Shown here: positions 49,901-56,949 of the stretch, in pieces
Layout of the letters: every line of letters starts with the position of its first letter
Numbering within the stretch: position 1 is the stretch's first letter
From: Xenorhabdus ehlersii
Lineage (GTDB): Bacteria; Pseudomonadota; Gammaproteobacteria; Enterobacterales; Enterobacteriaceae
Direction: 5' to 3'
NCBI RefSeq assembly: GCF_003610465.1
Contig: NZ_RAQI01000002.1
Coordinates: forward strand, 877,921-941,920
Length of the DNA stretch: 64,000 nucleotides
Made by a program: the position numbers and the translations under genes
The notes under the pieces: model-generated
Told to the model about the DNA's origin: nothing
Database searches by the model: none
What the model saw: only the letters and a program-made list of their open reading frames with translations

Positions 49901-51614
49901 GCGCCCACTCAGCGAAAGCCTGGATGGCCACACTTTGCACTTTGGCTATCACCCCTTGTCAGGTGCGCTGAACCACTTCCAGTTCAACCAGCATGCCCCG
50001 CTGACGCTCCGGCATGATGCACTGGGGCGGGAAACCGTGCGCGAAAGTGCCCACGGGTTTATCCTCGCCAGCCGCTACACCGCCACCAGCCTGCTGGCGC
50101 ACCAGTCAGCCGGGCGGAACAGCCCCTTTTTCCAGGAAGCGCTGGCGGAAAATGACCCACATTTTCCGCCCCAAGCGACCGCCGTCAACCGGAGCTGGCA
50201 ATATGACCGGGCGCATAACGTCCGGGTGATTGATGACAGTCGCTGGGGGCAAACCCGCTATCGTTACAACACCAACGACCAGATATTGCATACCCTGTTC
50301 GACAGTTCGCGCCCCCATGAAGAGCAGTTCAGTTACGATGCCAATGGCAACCTGAGCCAACATTTGCCTGTCGACGCACAGGGCGCAATGGCACAGTTCA
50401 CCCAACGTCAGCAGGCCGGGCGGGTGGTACAGCGGGGTGATACGCATTATCATTATGATGATAACGGCCGATTAGTCGAAAAAATCGAGCAATGTGACGG
50501 CTTCCGCCCGCAAATCTGGCGCTACCGCTGGGATACCCAGAACCAGCTCACCCACTGTGAAACCCCGGATGGCTCGCGCTGGCAGTACCAATACGATCCT
50601 TTTGGCAGAAGAATTCGCAAAATTAAGGCACGGGATGGAAAACTGACCGCCGCTAATTTACAACTGTGGTTAGCGGGCAGGCCGGATCTGCCCGAAAATC
50701 CAAAGGCACTGGGCGGTTACGATTACCTGTGGAGCGGGGATCAGCTCATTGAGGAAGTGCCGTATCAGGCGGATGGCACCCGGCTGGAAGCCCGCCGCGT
50801 GCGCTGGCTGTATGAACCGGGCAGCCTGACGCCAGCGGCCCGTTTTGAGCGGGGCAAACTGCACTACGCCATCAGCGACCACCAGGGCACCGTTCGGGAG
50901 CTGCTGGATGAGCAAGGCGAGATGGTTTGGGGTCAACATCTGACCACCTGGGGGCACGCCCAAAACCGGGGCGGCGTGCCCTCCCATCACCCAGATCACC
51001 ATGTTCAGTGCAATTTCAGGTTCTTAGGGCAATATGAGGACGAAGAGTCAGGGCTTTGCTATAATAGACACCGATATTATTCGCCGGAGACCGCGCAGTA
51101 CATCTCGAGTGACCCCATCGGACTGATGGGCGGGTTTAATCCGTATTCGTATGTGCATAATCCATCGAAGTGGGTAGATCCGTATGGGCTGGCAGGGGGA
51201 AAAGGAAACAAAGGAGAACCTGTAAAACCTAAAACCCCAGAAGTTGTTGAATTAGATCCTAAGACTATTAGATTTAGCCAAACTTCAGTTAATGATACGG
51301 CTGAAATAACTCAAAGCATGAAAGCTAAAGGTTGGGATGGAGATCCAATCGATGTTATTAGAATGAAAGATGGTGGGCTAACAACAATAGATAACACTAG
51401 AGTGTTAGCAGCATCAAGAGCAGGTATCAATGTAAAAGCAAGAGTTCATGATGGCTCAACTCCTATACCGCAGGAATTTATCAGGAGATTTACAACTGCT
51501 AAAGGTGTCCCATCAACATGGGAAGAAGCCATCAATCTTCGTATAGGAAAACAAAATGCAGGATATAGAAAGAGATATCCTAATGGTTCAACTGTAATAG
51601 GGTCGTCAGATTAA
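46947..51614 (+). CDS. Rhs polymorphic toxin with ParB-like C-terminal domain
   Basis: 1555 residues, start behind AAGGAAGAATCGCA. Residues 1-340 are an N-terminal region with amphipathic helices and a Pro/Lys-rich linker ('KEKPQDAPDAKPQKVPPKDD'). A DUF6531 segment starts at 'GDPVDMATGDFL'. The YD-repeat shell (to about 1385) has many 'YDxxGRLT..' copies. The core end holds the DPIGL and 'VDPYGLAG' motifs of the self-cleaving protease. The last 140 residues are the toxin: '[16 protein letters not shown]', '[16 protein letters not shown]', '[15 protein letters not shown]', '[20 protein letters not shown]', a ParB/sulfiredoxin-like fold seen in polymorphic toxins, probably nuclease-like; activity is not proven. 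The core is GC-rich, the toxin tip AT-rich. From codon 1389 on, the DNA belongs to the repeated unit. Confidence 0.93.
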   Translation: MGETISITGGRDEKVFCEAYNIRTLAEAEAIQKHIPALIQQETMGNHWLTAEDIEQITEAEGRLAVKVIDKFKSGEFPLEEWKHTPPEPNESLPTKARDDSPSGTGNTIGKIVGQASQGTDPPQEANAAVTPETEQEKGFLDKAGEWWDETKEGVTKWGKEAGEKLGAAWDNPGKAAIGAAKGVWNTVPDVGEFLFRTTAGMPAAMMSASGTVLKYAGADALGDTALAAADTWNKQVVDKAVELSHVDAIRFDITDKAEQGGALISDGVSLATGVGGLVRGAAKQGAKATAKATKPAPGAKVKEKPQDAPDAKPQKVPPKDDATPSNKKDGNDNGLSTKEGDPVDMATGDFLQVWPVLAIPGLLPINLSRTYRSTADLHGLFGPKWADDWSLQLAIGQEEVHYTHTDGVVYDFATPDNRVLSRNRHLPHCLLTGELTGELCLTDRLAQLMYHFSPISGSTRKLSAITDRRQNRIDFIYDKHAQLIEVTRNDGLRLSLQYLDGQLHTLDMHEIRDGQLVGQRLLTCQYDPQGYLNECDAFQHNHLWHEYDQQGRMTRWHDTDQTDLMISYDERGRVLSTTSPSGYWHDRFRYDDNARITTYLDGEGGETRYHYDPNGLVIREVDPLGRITRRQWRHSLLMWESNPSGQMTTFDYNADGALTEVVLPTGETFVYAYDEHGQLTESHLPTGERWQWHYDEQGNLTALTNPLGHREEYQYGLHGELRQRLLPDGQTWHYAYDEHQRLAAVMMPNGETTGLELDELGRLRQLTDALKQQTRYRYSDDHASLNGSLTEVELPDGTTQQLAYDSERRVVAVTDGEGRTTRYTYGAFDLLTQVTRPDGTTLRFGYDRLTRLNSVTAATGETYRYERDAAGQIIRETDFTGRTLAYQYDKLGRRTQVQYPDGQQLRWHYSVAGLLVKQESWQPEEGTWVLKATTTYEYNPRHQLVKATNADAVVEYEYDKTTGLPTCERINGREIRREWDNLTGRPLSESLDGHTLHFGYHPLSGALNHFQFNQHAPLTLRHDALGRETVRESAHGFILASRYTATSLLAHQSAGRNSPFFQEALAENDPHFPPQATAVNRSWQYDRAHNVRVIDDSRWGQTRYRYNTNDQILHTLFDSSRPHEEQFSYDANGNLSQHLPVDAQGAMAQFTQRQQAGRVVQRGDTHYHYDDNGRLVEKIEQCDGFRPQIWRYRWDTQNQLTHCETPDGSRWQYQYDPFGRRIRKIKARDGKLTAANLQLWLAGRPDLPENPKALGGYDYLWSGDQLIEEVPYQADGTRLEARRVRWLYEPGSLTPAARFERGKLHYAISDHQGTVRELLDEQGEMVWGQHLTTWGHAQNRGGVPSHHPDHHVQCNFRFLGQYEDEESGLCYNRHRYYSPETAQYISSDPIGLMGGFNPYSYVHNPSKWVDPYGLAGGKGNKGEPVKPKTPEVVELDPKTIRFSQTSVNDTAEITQSMKAKGWDGDPIDVIRMKDGGLTTIDNTRVLAASRAGINVKARVHDGSTPIPQEFIRRFTTAKGVPSTWEEAINLRIGKQNAGYRKRYPNGSTVIGSSD

Positions 51615-51615
51615 T

Positions 51616-51969
51616 ATGGAACAATTACTAACCAAAACAGAACTTCCAGAATGGTTTTCTTACCCACGTGAGTTTCTTAGAATAGTTGAGCAAAATTTAC
51701 TTAATTTTGATCCTTGGGTCATTTTGGAAGGTGAGAGATTACGAGATCATTATGCTGGATTAAAAAAAAGATACCCATATAGAAATATTATTCCTTTTGC
51801 TCGTCGGGAAGATAATGATGACATTATGTGTTGGGATAAGAATAATCTTGATCAAATTATTATTATTCACGATTTTGCAAGTGAAGGTTATGAATATGTC
51901 GGTAAGTTTGATTCATTTTGGGACTGGCTCAGAGCTGCCCTAGAAGCAACTATCGAATACGATGAGTAA
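51616..51969 (+). CDS. cognate immunity protein of the Rhs toxin
   Basis: 117 residues, starts 1 bp after the rhs stop codon. Acidic protein with 'REFLRIVEQNLLNFDPWVIL', 'RYPYRNIIPFARREDNDDIM' and 'FDSFWDWLRAALEATIEYDE'; the 'FA.R.D.DDI..W' and terminal 'FWDWLR' pattern is that of SMI1/KNR4 (SUKH) immunity proteins. Position directly after a toxin tip supports the role: it should bind and neutralise the ParB-like domain in the producing cell. AT-rich like the tip and unlike the flanking GC-rich genes. An identical copy is at 58230. Confidence 0.85.
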   Translation: MEQLLTKTELPEWFSYPREFLRIVEQNLLNFDPWVILEGERLRDHYAGLKKRYPYRNIIPFARREDNDDIMCWDKNNLDQIIIIHDFASEGYEYVGKFDSFWDWLRAALEATIEYDE

Positions 51970-51987
51970 ATATTAATGTATCAACAA

Positions 51988-52020
51988 AGCCGGAAAGATC
52001 CCCGTGATCTTCCGGCTTTC
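51988..52020 (+). terminator. terminator after immunity gene
   Basis: AGCCGGAAAGATC / GATCTTCCGGCT hairpin with a T-rich tail (TTTCTTCTTTTTT). It ends the vgrG-rhs-immunity operon and may also stop the convergent symE-like transcript. Confidence 0.88.
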
Positions 52021-52051
52021 TTCTTTTTTAAGAGCGGCTCACTCCCTGCCC

Positions 52052-52372
52052 TTAGTTGCTGTTGTAGTCACCTATCAGTTCGCGCATTTTCAGCTTAATT
52101 TCACTGATTTGCTCTCGCTGGCGCTGGTATTGCTGTTTGAGGCTGTTAGTCTCGTCACTGTCAGGAATGAGCACCAGACAGCCCTCCATAATCTTGACGG
52201 TGAGTGTGCCGCCAATATCAAAGCCTGCTGCCTTAAGCCACTGCCCCTTAAGATGGATTGCCGGCGGGGCACTGGCCTTGTCATTTTGCGGCACGTATCC
52301 CACGGTGTAATAACGTTCTGTTTTTACGGCTTTATTTACTGCACGGTTTTGCTTAGAATGCGCCTTAGCCAT
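52052..52372 (-). CDS. SymE-like type I toxin family protein
   Basis: 106 residues. The core 'YYTVGYVPQND' plus 'APPAIHLKGQWLKAAGFDIG' and 'TVKIMEGCLVLIPDSDET' matches SymE (AbrB-like fold) of E. coli; a Lys/Gln-rich coiled-coil tail replaces the E. coli C-terminus. E. coli SymE is SOS-induced, condenses nucleoids and is silenced by the antisense RNA SymR. SymE-family genes are common beside rhs loci. Start supported by AGGAG 8 bp upstream. Whether an antisense RNA exists on the opposite strand around 52373-52469 cannot be told. Identical copy at 58666. Confidence 0.85.
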   Translation of the reverse strand: MAKAHSKQNRAVNKAVKTERYYTVGYVPQNDKASAPPAIHLKGQWLKAAGFDIGGTLTVKIMEGCLVLIPDSDETNSLKQQYQRQREQISEIKLKMRELIGDYNSN

Positions 52373-52469
52373 AGTAACTACTCCTATAGTTGCTTGTGGT
52401 TAGCGGCTAGGTCGTGCTCCTACACGGCCGAACCGCGTTAAAAACATTCTCTCTACTTAGTTGCCAGTT

Positions 52470-52808
52470 CTATTTACTCCGACTGAATCGGTTGGCGTCA
52501 TGCTTTAAAATCAATGACTCCAGAAGAACCCGCGCCACTTCCTTCTCTTCAGGGGAAAATTGGCTAACCGCTTCAAACTGTAAAAGCAGTTCTTCATCCG
52601 GTCCTCGTTCACCTTCATCAAAAATCAGCGTATCTGCTCTCACAGAAAGAGCACGGGACAGCTTACGTATCACATCCAGCGTAGGCTGTACTTCACCTGA
52701 TTCATAGCGGCGTACCATTGTGATATGGCATCCCACTTTCTCAGCCAAAGCCGCCTGTGTTAGTTTACGATCCTTACGTAGCGTTGCCAGTCGTTTACCA
52801 AAGTCCAT
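52470..52808 (-). CDS. XRE-family transcriptional regulator
   Basis: 112 residues from 'MDFGKRLATLRKDRKLTQAA' (an ATG two codons upstream at 52814 is equally possible). Helix-turn-helix in residues 5-60 ('LTQAALAEKVGCHITMVRRY', 'GEVQPTLDVIRKLSRALSV'), followed by a short acidic C-terminal part. Divergent from the primase gene with a 134-bp shared region that contains a dyad, the layout of a repressor controlling itself and the replication genes of a small element. Identical copy at 59084. Confidence 0.9.
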   Translation of the reverse strand: MDFGKRLATLRKDRKLTQAALAEKVGCHITMVRRYESGEVQPTLDVIRKLSRALSVRADTLIFDEGERGPDEELLLQFEAVSQFSPEEKEVARVLLESLILKHDANRFSRSK

Positions 52809-52869
52809 AGTCATTAACCGAAAAGAAAATAATGACAGCACTTTAACCCCCAGTTCCGTAAGTGGTGCT

Positions 52870-52889
52870 TGCAATATACCATATATGCA
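52870..52889. promoter_or_regulatory. dyad between regulator and primase, possible operator
   Basis: TGCAATATACCATATATGCA is an imperfect palindrome with TGCA ends, in the divergent promoter region. Candidate binding site of the XRE protein. The same sequence recurs in copy 2. Confidence 0.4.
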
Positions 52890-52942
52890 TGTAACAATAA
52901 ACCAATAATGCGTATTGACAGGTTTTTTGAAGGAACGAAATT

Positions 52943-55657
52943 ATGGCTCGCATCCCCGACGCAGAATTACAGCACCTAAAATCCGCCGTCTCCTTAGTCG
53001 CTATCATTGAGCAACAAGGCCGGCAGCTTTTTAAGCGCGGTAAAGACATGATCGTGCTGTGCCCGTTCCATGAGGAGAAAACGCCCTCGATGGTGATCAC
53101 GCCAGCGAAAAATCTCTACCACTGTTTTGGCTGTGATGCGGGCGGGTCGGTGCTGGACTGGGTCATGCAAACCGAGGGCCTGAGCCTGCGCCATGCCGTG
53201 GAGCGCCTGCGTGCCGTGCTGGGGCACAATCCGGCGGTCGAGCCGCTGGTGCAGCCGGAAGAGCTGACCAGTGATGCCATCGGGCAGCAGGTGTTGCTGT
53301 CACGGGTGGTTGCGTTTTATCACCATACACTTTTGAATGCCCCGGAAGCGCAGGCCTATCTGGCGAAGCGGCGGCTCAATCATCCTGAATTAGTCGCGCA
53401 GTTTAAACTGGGCTTTGCCAACCGCACGCTGGGCTACCGTCTGCCACCGAAAAAAGTCAAAGCCGGCGAGGAGATCCGCCGCCGCCTGATAGCGGCCGGG
53501 GTGTTGCGGGAGAACGGGCGTGAGCATCTGCGTGGCTCGCTGGTTATCCCTGTTATCAGCGCTGAGGGGCAGGTTCACGAACTGTACGGACGCAAAATCG
53601 GCGAGCGGCTGCGCGGTGATACGGTCTCGCATCTTTACCTGCCGGGCGCGCACCGCGGGGTCTGGAATGCGCAGGCACTGGGGGCTGCAAAATCGCTGAT
53701 CCTGTGCGAATCGCTGATTGATGCGCTGTCGTTCTGGGTGACAGGGCAGCGCAATGTGACAGCCGCTTACGGGGTGAACGGCGTCACCGCGGATCACTGG
53801 CAGGCGTTCGAACAGCACGGCATTAAGCAGGTGCTGATCGCCTTTGATAATGATACCGCCGGCAATGATGCCGCCGTCAAACTGGCGGCAGCACTGGTTG
53901 CCAAAGGGATCACGCCGCTGCGTATAGTGTTCCCGCCAGATCAGGATGCCAACGGGTATCTGTGTCAGATGGCCGAACCCGAATCGGCCTTTGCCCTGCT
54001 GATTGAGAGTGCTGTACCGATGCAGGAGGCAGCGGATATGGTCGCCCTTGAGCGCCAGACGCCTGAGCCGGACACCGCGCCAGAACCCGCTTCCCCTTTA
54101 GCCGCTGGACCCGTACCCCGCGTGACGCCGAATGTCGTCTGTGAATCCGGTGAGCATGGCGAGCGGCTTATCTCGATCGGCACACTGCAATGGTGCTTAC
54201 GGGGCATGGGCGCAGTCAAAGCCGGCGCTGCCACGATGAAACTCAATGCGCAGGTGCTGGACACACAAAGCGGCGTCCTGTTCGCCGACGGGGTTGACCT
54301 GATGAGTGCCCGCAGCCGGAACAGCTATGCCAGACTGGCCGCCACCGAACTGGGGCTGGGAGAGGCTGAGTTGCGCCGTTCGCTGGGGCAGGTGTTACTG
54401 GCGGTTGAACAGGGGCAACAGCAGGACACATCAGGCACCGAACCCCGCGTACCGGCGATGGGGATCGCTGAACGGGAAGCGGCACTGGCGTTACTGCAAG
54501 ATCCCTACCTGACGGCACGTATTACCGCTGACTTAGCCGCCTGTGGCGTGGTTGGTGAATCCACCAATCTGCTTGCGGGCTATCTGGCAGCAGTGAGCCG
54601 AAAGTTACCCAAACCGTTAGCGGTACTTATCCAGAGCAGCAGCGCCGCCGGAAAATCCTCGCTGATGGAGGCGGTACTGAACCTGATCCCGGAAGAAGAG
54701 CGCATCCAGTACAGCGCTATGACCGGGCAAAGCCTGTTCTATCTCGGTGAAACTAATCTCCAGCACAAGATATTAGCTATCGCCGAAGAAGAAGGGGTAC
54801 GGCAGGCCGCCTATGCGCTGAAGCTGTTGCAAAGTGATGGCGAACTGACGATGGCGAGCACGGGCAAGGATGAGGCAACCGGCAACCTCGTCACCAAAAG
54901 CTACACGGTGAAAGGCCCGGTGATGCTGATGCTCACCACGACCGCCATTGATGTGGATGAAGAATTACTGAACCGTTGTCTGGTGCTGACGGTCAATGAA
55001 TCCCGCGAACAAACGGAAGCCATCCATGCGTTGCAGCGCCAGAAGCAGACGCTCGAAGGCTTGCTGGCCGAGAACGAGCGGGACTCTCTGATGCAGCTTC
55101 ACCAGAACGCCCAGCGGCTGCTTAAGCCGTTGAATGTGGTCAATCCGTATGCGTCACAACTGACGTTCCTGTCAGACAAAACCCGTACCCGCCGTGACCA
55201 TATGAAATACCTGACCCTCATTCAGAGCATAGCGTTGCTGCACCAGTACCAGCGGGACATCAAAACGGCAGAGCATCGCGGCAAGACACTGGAATACATC
55301 GAAGTGAGCAAAGACGATATCCGGCTCGCCAATCAGTTGGCGCATGAAATCTTAGGCCGGACACTGGACGAAATGCCGCCGCAGACGCGCAAGCTGTTAT
55401 TGCTGATACAGCAGATGGCGAACGAGATGGCTGCTTGCGGGCAGCAGGCGTTACGGGAAGTTCGCTTTACCCGGCGGGATATCCGCGACTTTACCCAATG
55501 GAGTGACAATCAGCTTAAAGTGCATTGTCAGCGGCTGGCTGAGATGGAATACCTGCTGATCCACGGCGGCAGTCGCGGGCATCTGCTGCACTACGAACTG
55601 CTCTGGGACGGGGATGGCAACAGCGCACACTTAAGCGGCCTGATCGTGCCGGTATGA
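52943..55657 (+). CDS. primase/ATPase with CHC2 zinc finger and Toprim domain
   Basis: 904 residues, ATG behind AAGGAACGAAATT. Residues 36-75: CHC2 zinc finger as in DnaG ('VLCPFHEEKTPSMVI', 'NLYHCFGCDAGGSVLDWV'). Residues 190-330: Toprim catalytic part ('LVIPVISAEGQVHELYGRKI', 'SLILCESLIDALSFW', 'VLIAFDNDTAGNDAAVKLA'). From about 540: an ATPase-like segment with 'IQSSSAAGKSSLMEAVLNLI', a Walker-A variant, and 'ILAIAEEEGVRQAAYALKLL', 'LLTTTAIDVDEELLNRCLVL'. Such fusions start replication of satellites and plasmids, so this is the likely initiator/primase-helicase of the element. GC-rich, unlike the host average. The intact copy; the second copy is frameshifted. Confidence 0.88.
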   Translation: MARIPDAELQHLKSAVSLVAIIEQQGRQLFKRGKDMIVLCPFHEEKTPSMVITPAKNLYHCFGCDAGGSVLDWVMQTEGLSLRHAVERLRAVLGHNPAVEPLVQPEELTSDAIGQQVLLSRVVAFYHHTLLNAPEAQAYLAKRRLNHPELVAQFKLGFANRTLGYRLPPKKVKAGEEIRRRLIAAGVLRENGREHLRGSLVIPVISAEGQVHELYGRKIGERLRGDTVSHLYLPGAHRGVWNAQALGAAKSLILCESLIDALSFWVTGQRNVTAAYGVNGVTADHWQAFEQHGIKQVLIAFDNDTAGNDAAVKLAAALVAKGITPLRIVFPPDQDANGYLCQMAEPESAFALLIESAVPMQEAADMVALERQTPEPDTAPEPASPLAAGPVPRVTPNVVCESGEHGERLISIGTLQWCLRGMGAVKAGAATMKLNAQVLDTQSGVLFADGVDLMSARSRNSYARLAATELGLGEAELRRSLGQVLLAVEQGQQQDTSGTEPRVPAMGIAEREAALALLQDPYLTARITADLAACGVVGESTNLLAGYLAAVSRKLPKPLAVLIQSSSAAGKSSLMEAVLNLIPEEERIQYSAMTGQSLFYLGETNLQHKILAIAEEEGVRQAAYALKLLQSDGELTMASTGKDEATGNLVTKSYTVKGPVMLMLTTTAIDVDEELLNRCLVLTVNESREQTEAIHALQRQKQTLEGLLAENERDSLMQLHQNAQRLLKPLNVVNPYASQLTFLSDKTRTRRDHMKYLTLIQSIALLHQYQRDIKTAEHRGKTLEYIEVSKDDIRLANQLAHEILGRTLDEMPPQTRKLLLLIQQMANEMAACGQQALREVRFTRRDIRDFTQWSDNQLKVHCQRLAEMEYLLIHGGSRGHLLHYELLWDGDGNSAHLSGLIVPV

Positions 55658-55663
55658 TCAGCG

Positions 55664-55782
55664 CAAGTTGGGCTGAAAACAACGCAAGTTGCCCCTAAGT
55701 TGGGGTCAAGTTGGTCTCAAGTTGGGGGAGAGAAAACGGCTATCAGGCCGCAGCCAGACCGGGCTGACAGCCCGCAAGTTGG
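55664..55782 (+). repeat. iteron-like array (CAAGTTGG x6), candidate replication origin
   Basis: CAAGTTGG or a one-base variant occurs at 55664, 55685 (CAAGTTGC), 55696 (TAAGTTGG), 55707, 55718 and 55775. The middle four repeat every 11 bp, one DNA turn; the first is 21 bp (two turns) from the second. All are in the same orientation, directly after the primase stop codon. Same-side phasing of short direct repeats is typical of initiator-binding iterons. Confidence 0.65.
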
Positions 55783-55875
55783 ACAATATCAAAAATCACT
55801 GTTCCGGCAACACAATAAAAACTTCCCGTCATACCGTACTGCCGGATAGCGGCCATAACAAAAAGGAAAATCCGA

Positions 55876-56949
55876 ATGACAACTGCACACGACAACCCGC
55901 TGATCACCTTACGCCAGCAACTGGAAGCGTACCTCGATACACAGGCTGCACAGGGAAAAAGCCCGCGCACGCGGGAAAGCTACCGGGAACGGCTGTTACC
56001 GTTCGTCGACTGGTGCGAGCAGCGCACCGTGCAGTATCCGGCACAGGTGACGCTGGGGTTGCTGGAAAGCTGGCAGCGCTATCTGCGGGCCTACCGCAAG
56101 GCCGATGGTCAGCCCTACAGCCATAACGGCCAGCGTGAACGTCTGGGCACACTGCGGTTGTGGTTCCGCTGGTTACTGCAACGCCATCACATCCTCTACA
56201 ACCCGGCCGAGCAGATGGTGTTGCCAAAAGAAGAGAAACGGTTGCCCGCCCAGATACTGAGTGAACGGGAAACCACTCAGGTGCTGGATAGCCTTGATGA
56301 TCAGAGTGTGTTGGGACTTCGCAACCGGGTGATGCTGGAAATCCTCTGGAGCAGTGGCCTCCGGCGTATGGAGCTGCGCCAGCTCCGGCAGGGAGATATC
56401 GATGTCGAACGCGGGGCCGTGGTGGTCAATCAGGGCAAAGGCCATAAAGACCGGGTGGTGCCTATCGGTGAGCGGGCGCTAAGCTGGCTGACACGCTATC
56501 TGGTACAGGTCCGGCCACAGTTAGCCCAACGTCATGACAGCGGTTATCTGTTTATCTCGCAAAAAGGCAGGCCGCTCAGTCCGGGGCACCTGACGCACAT
56601 CGCCGCAAAGGCCATCCGTCATCAGGCTCGACTGGACAAACCGGGCGCCTGTCACCTGTTCCGGCATTCAATGGCGACGCAGATGCTGGACAATGGCGCG
56701 GATATCCGCCATATCCAGGCGATGCTGGGGCATGAGAAACTCAACACTACTCAGGTGTATACGCGGGTCGCCATCAAACAGCTCAAGCAGGTGCACAGCC
56801 AGACCCATCCGGCCGAGCGTGCCCCCCAAACCCAACCGGACGCAGACAACCATACCGAACCGCCAGAGAGCAGCTCAGGCGGTGCCCGCGGAGAACCTGG
56901 CACAGACCCGAAACCCCAGCGTACCGGACAGCCCGATAATCCCCGTTAA
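55876..56949 (+). CDS. XerC/D-like tyrosine recombinase of the repeat unit
   Basis: 357 residues, ATG behind AAAAGGAAAATCCG. N-terminal SAM-like domain ('LEAYLDTQAAQGKSPRTRES', 'RLLPFVDWCEQR'). The catalytic domain has the first Arg in 'LWSSGLRRMELRQLR', Lys in 'NQGKGHKDRVVPIG', H-x-x-R in 'CHLFRHSMATQML', His in 'MLGHEKLNTTQ' and Tyr in 'VYTRVAIKQL'. A Pro/Gln-rich tail of about 50 residues follows. It resembles XerC/XerD and integron-type integrases more than phage lambda integrase. It lies just before a non-coding tail with dif-like inverted sites, which are its candidate substrates. Confidence 0.92.
   Translation: MTTAHDNPLITLRQQLEAYLDTQAAQGKSPRTRESYRERLLPFVDWCEQRTVQYPAQVTLGLLESWQRYLRAYRKADGQPYSHNGQRERLGTLRLWFRWLLQRHHILYNPAEQMVLPKEEKRLPAQILSERETTQVLDSLDDQSVLGLRNRVMLEILWSSGLRRMELRQLRQGDIDVERGAVVVNQGKGHKDRVVPIGERALSWLTRYLVQVRPQLAQRHDSGYLFISQKGRPLSPGHLTHIAAKAIRHQARLDKPGACHLFRHSMATQMLDNGADIRHIQAMLGHEKLNTTQVYTRVAIKQLKQVHSQTHPAERAPQTQPDADNHTEPPESSSGGARGEPGTDPKPQRTGQPDNPR

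Noticed and set aside
43124..51969. Complete type VI secretion system
   Set aside because: Only spike and cargo genes are present; no tssB/C, tssM, clpV or baseplate genes are in the window.
53390..53818. 142-codon minus-strand ORF inside the primase gene
   Set aside because: Opposite-strand shadow in GC-rich coding DNA; it is repeated only because the primase gene is repeated.
55689..56126. 145-codon ORF across the iteron array and integrase start
   Set aside because: Overlaps the integrase in another frame; peptide is low complexity and has no family features.
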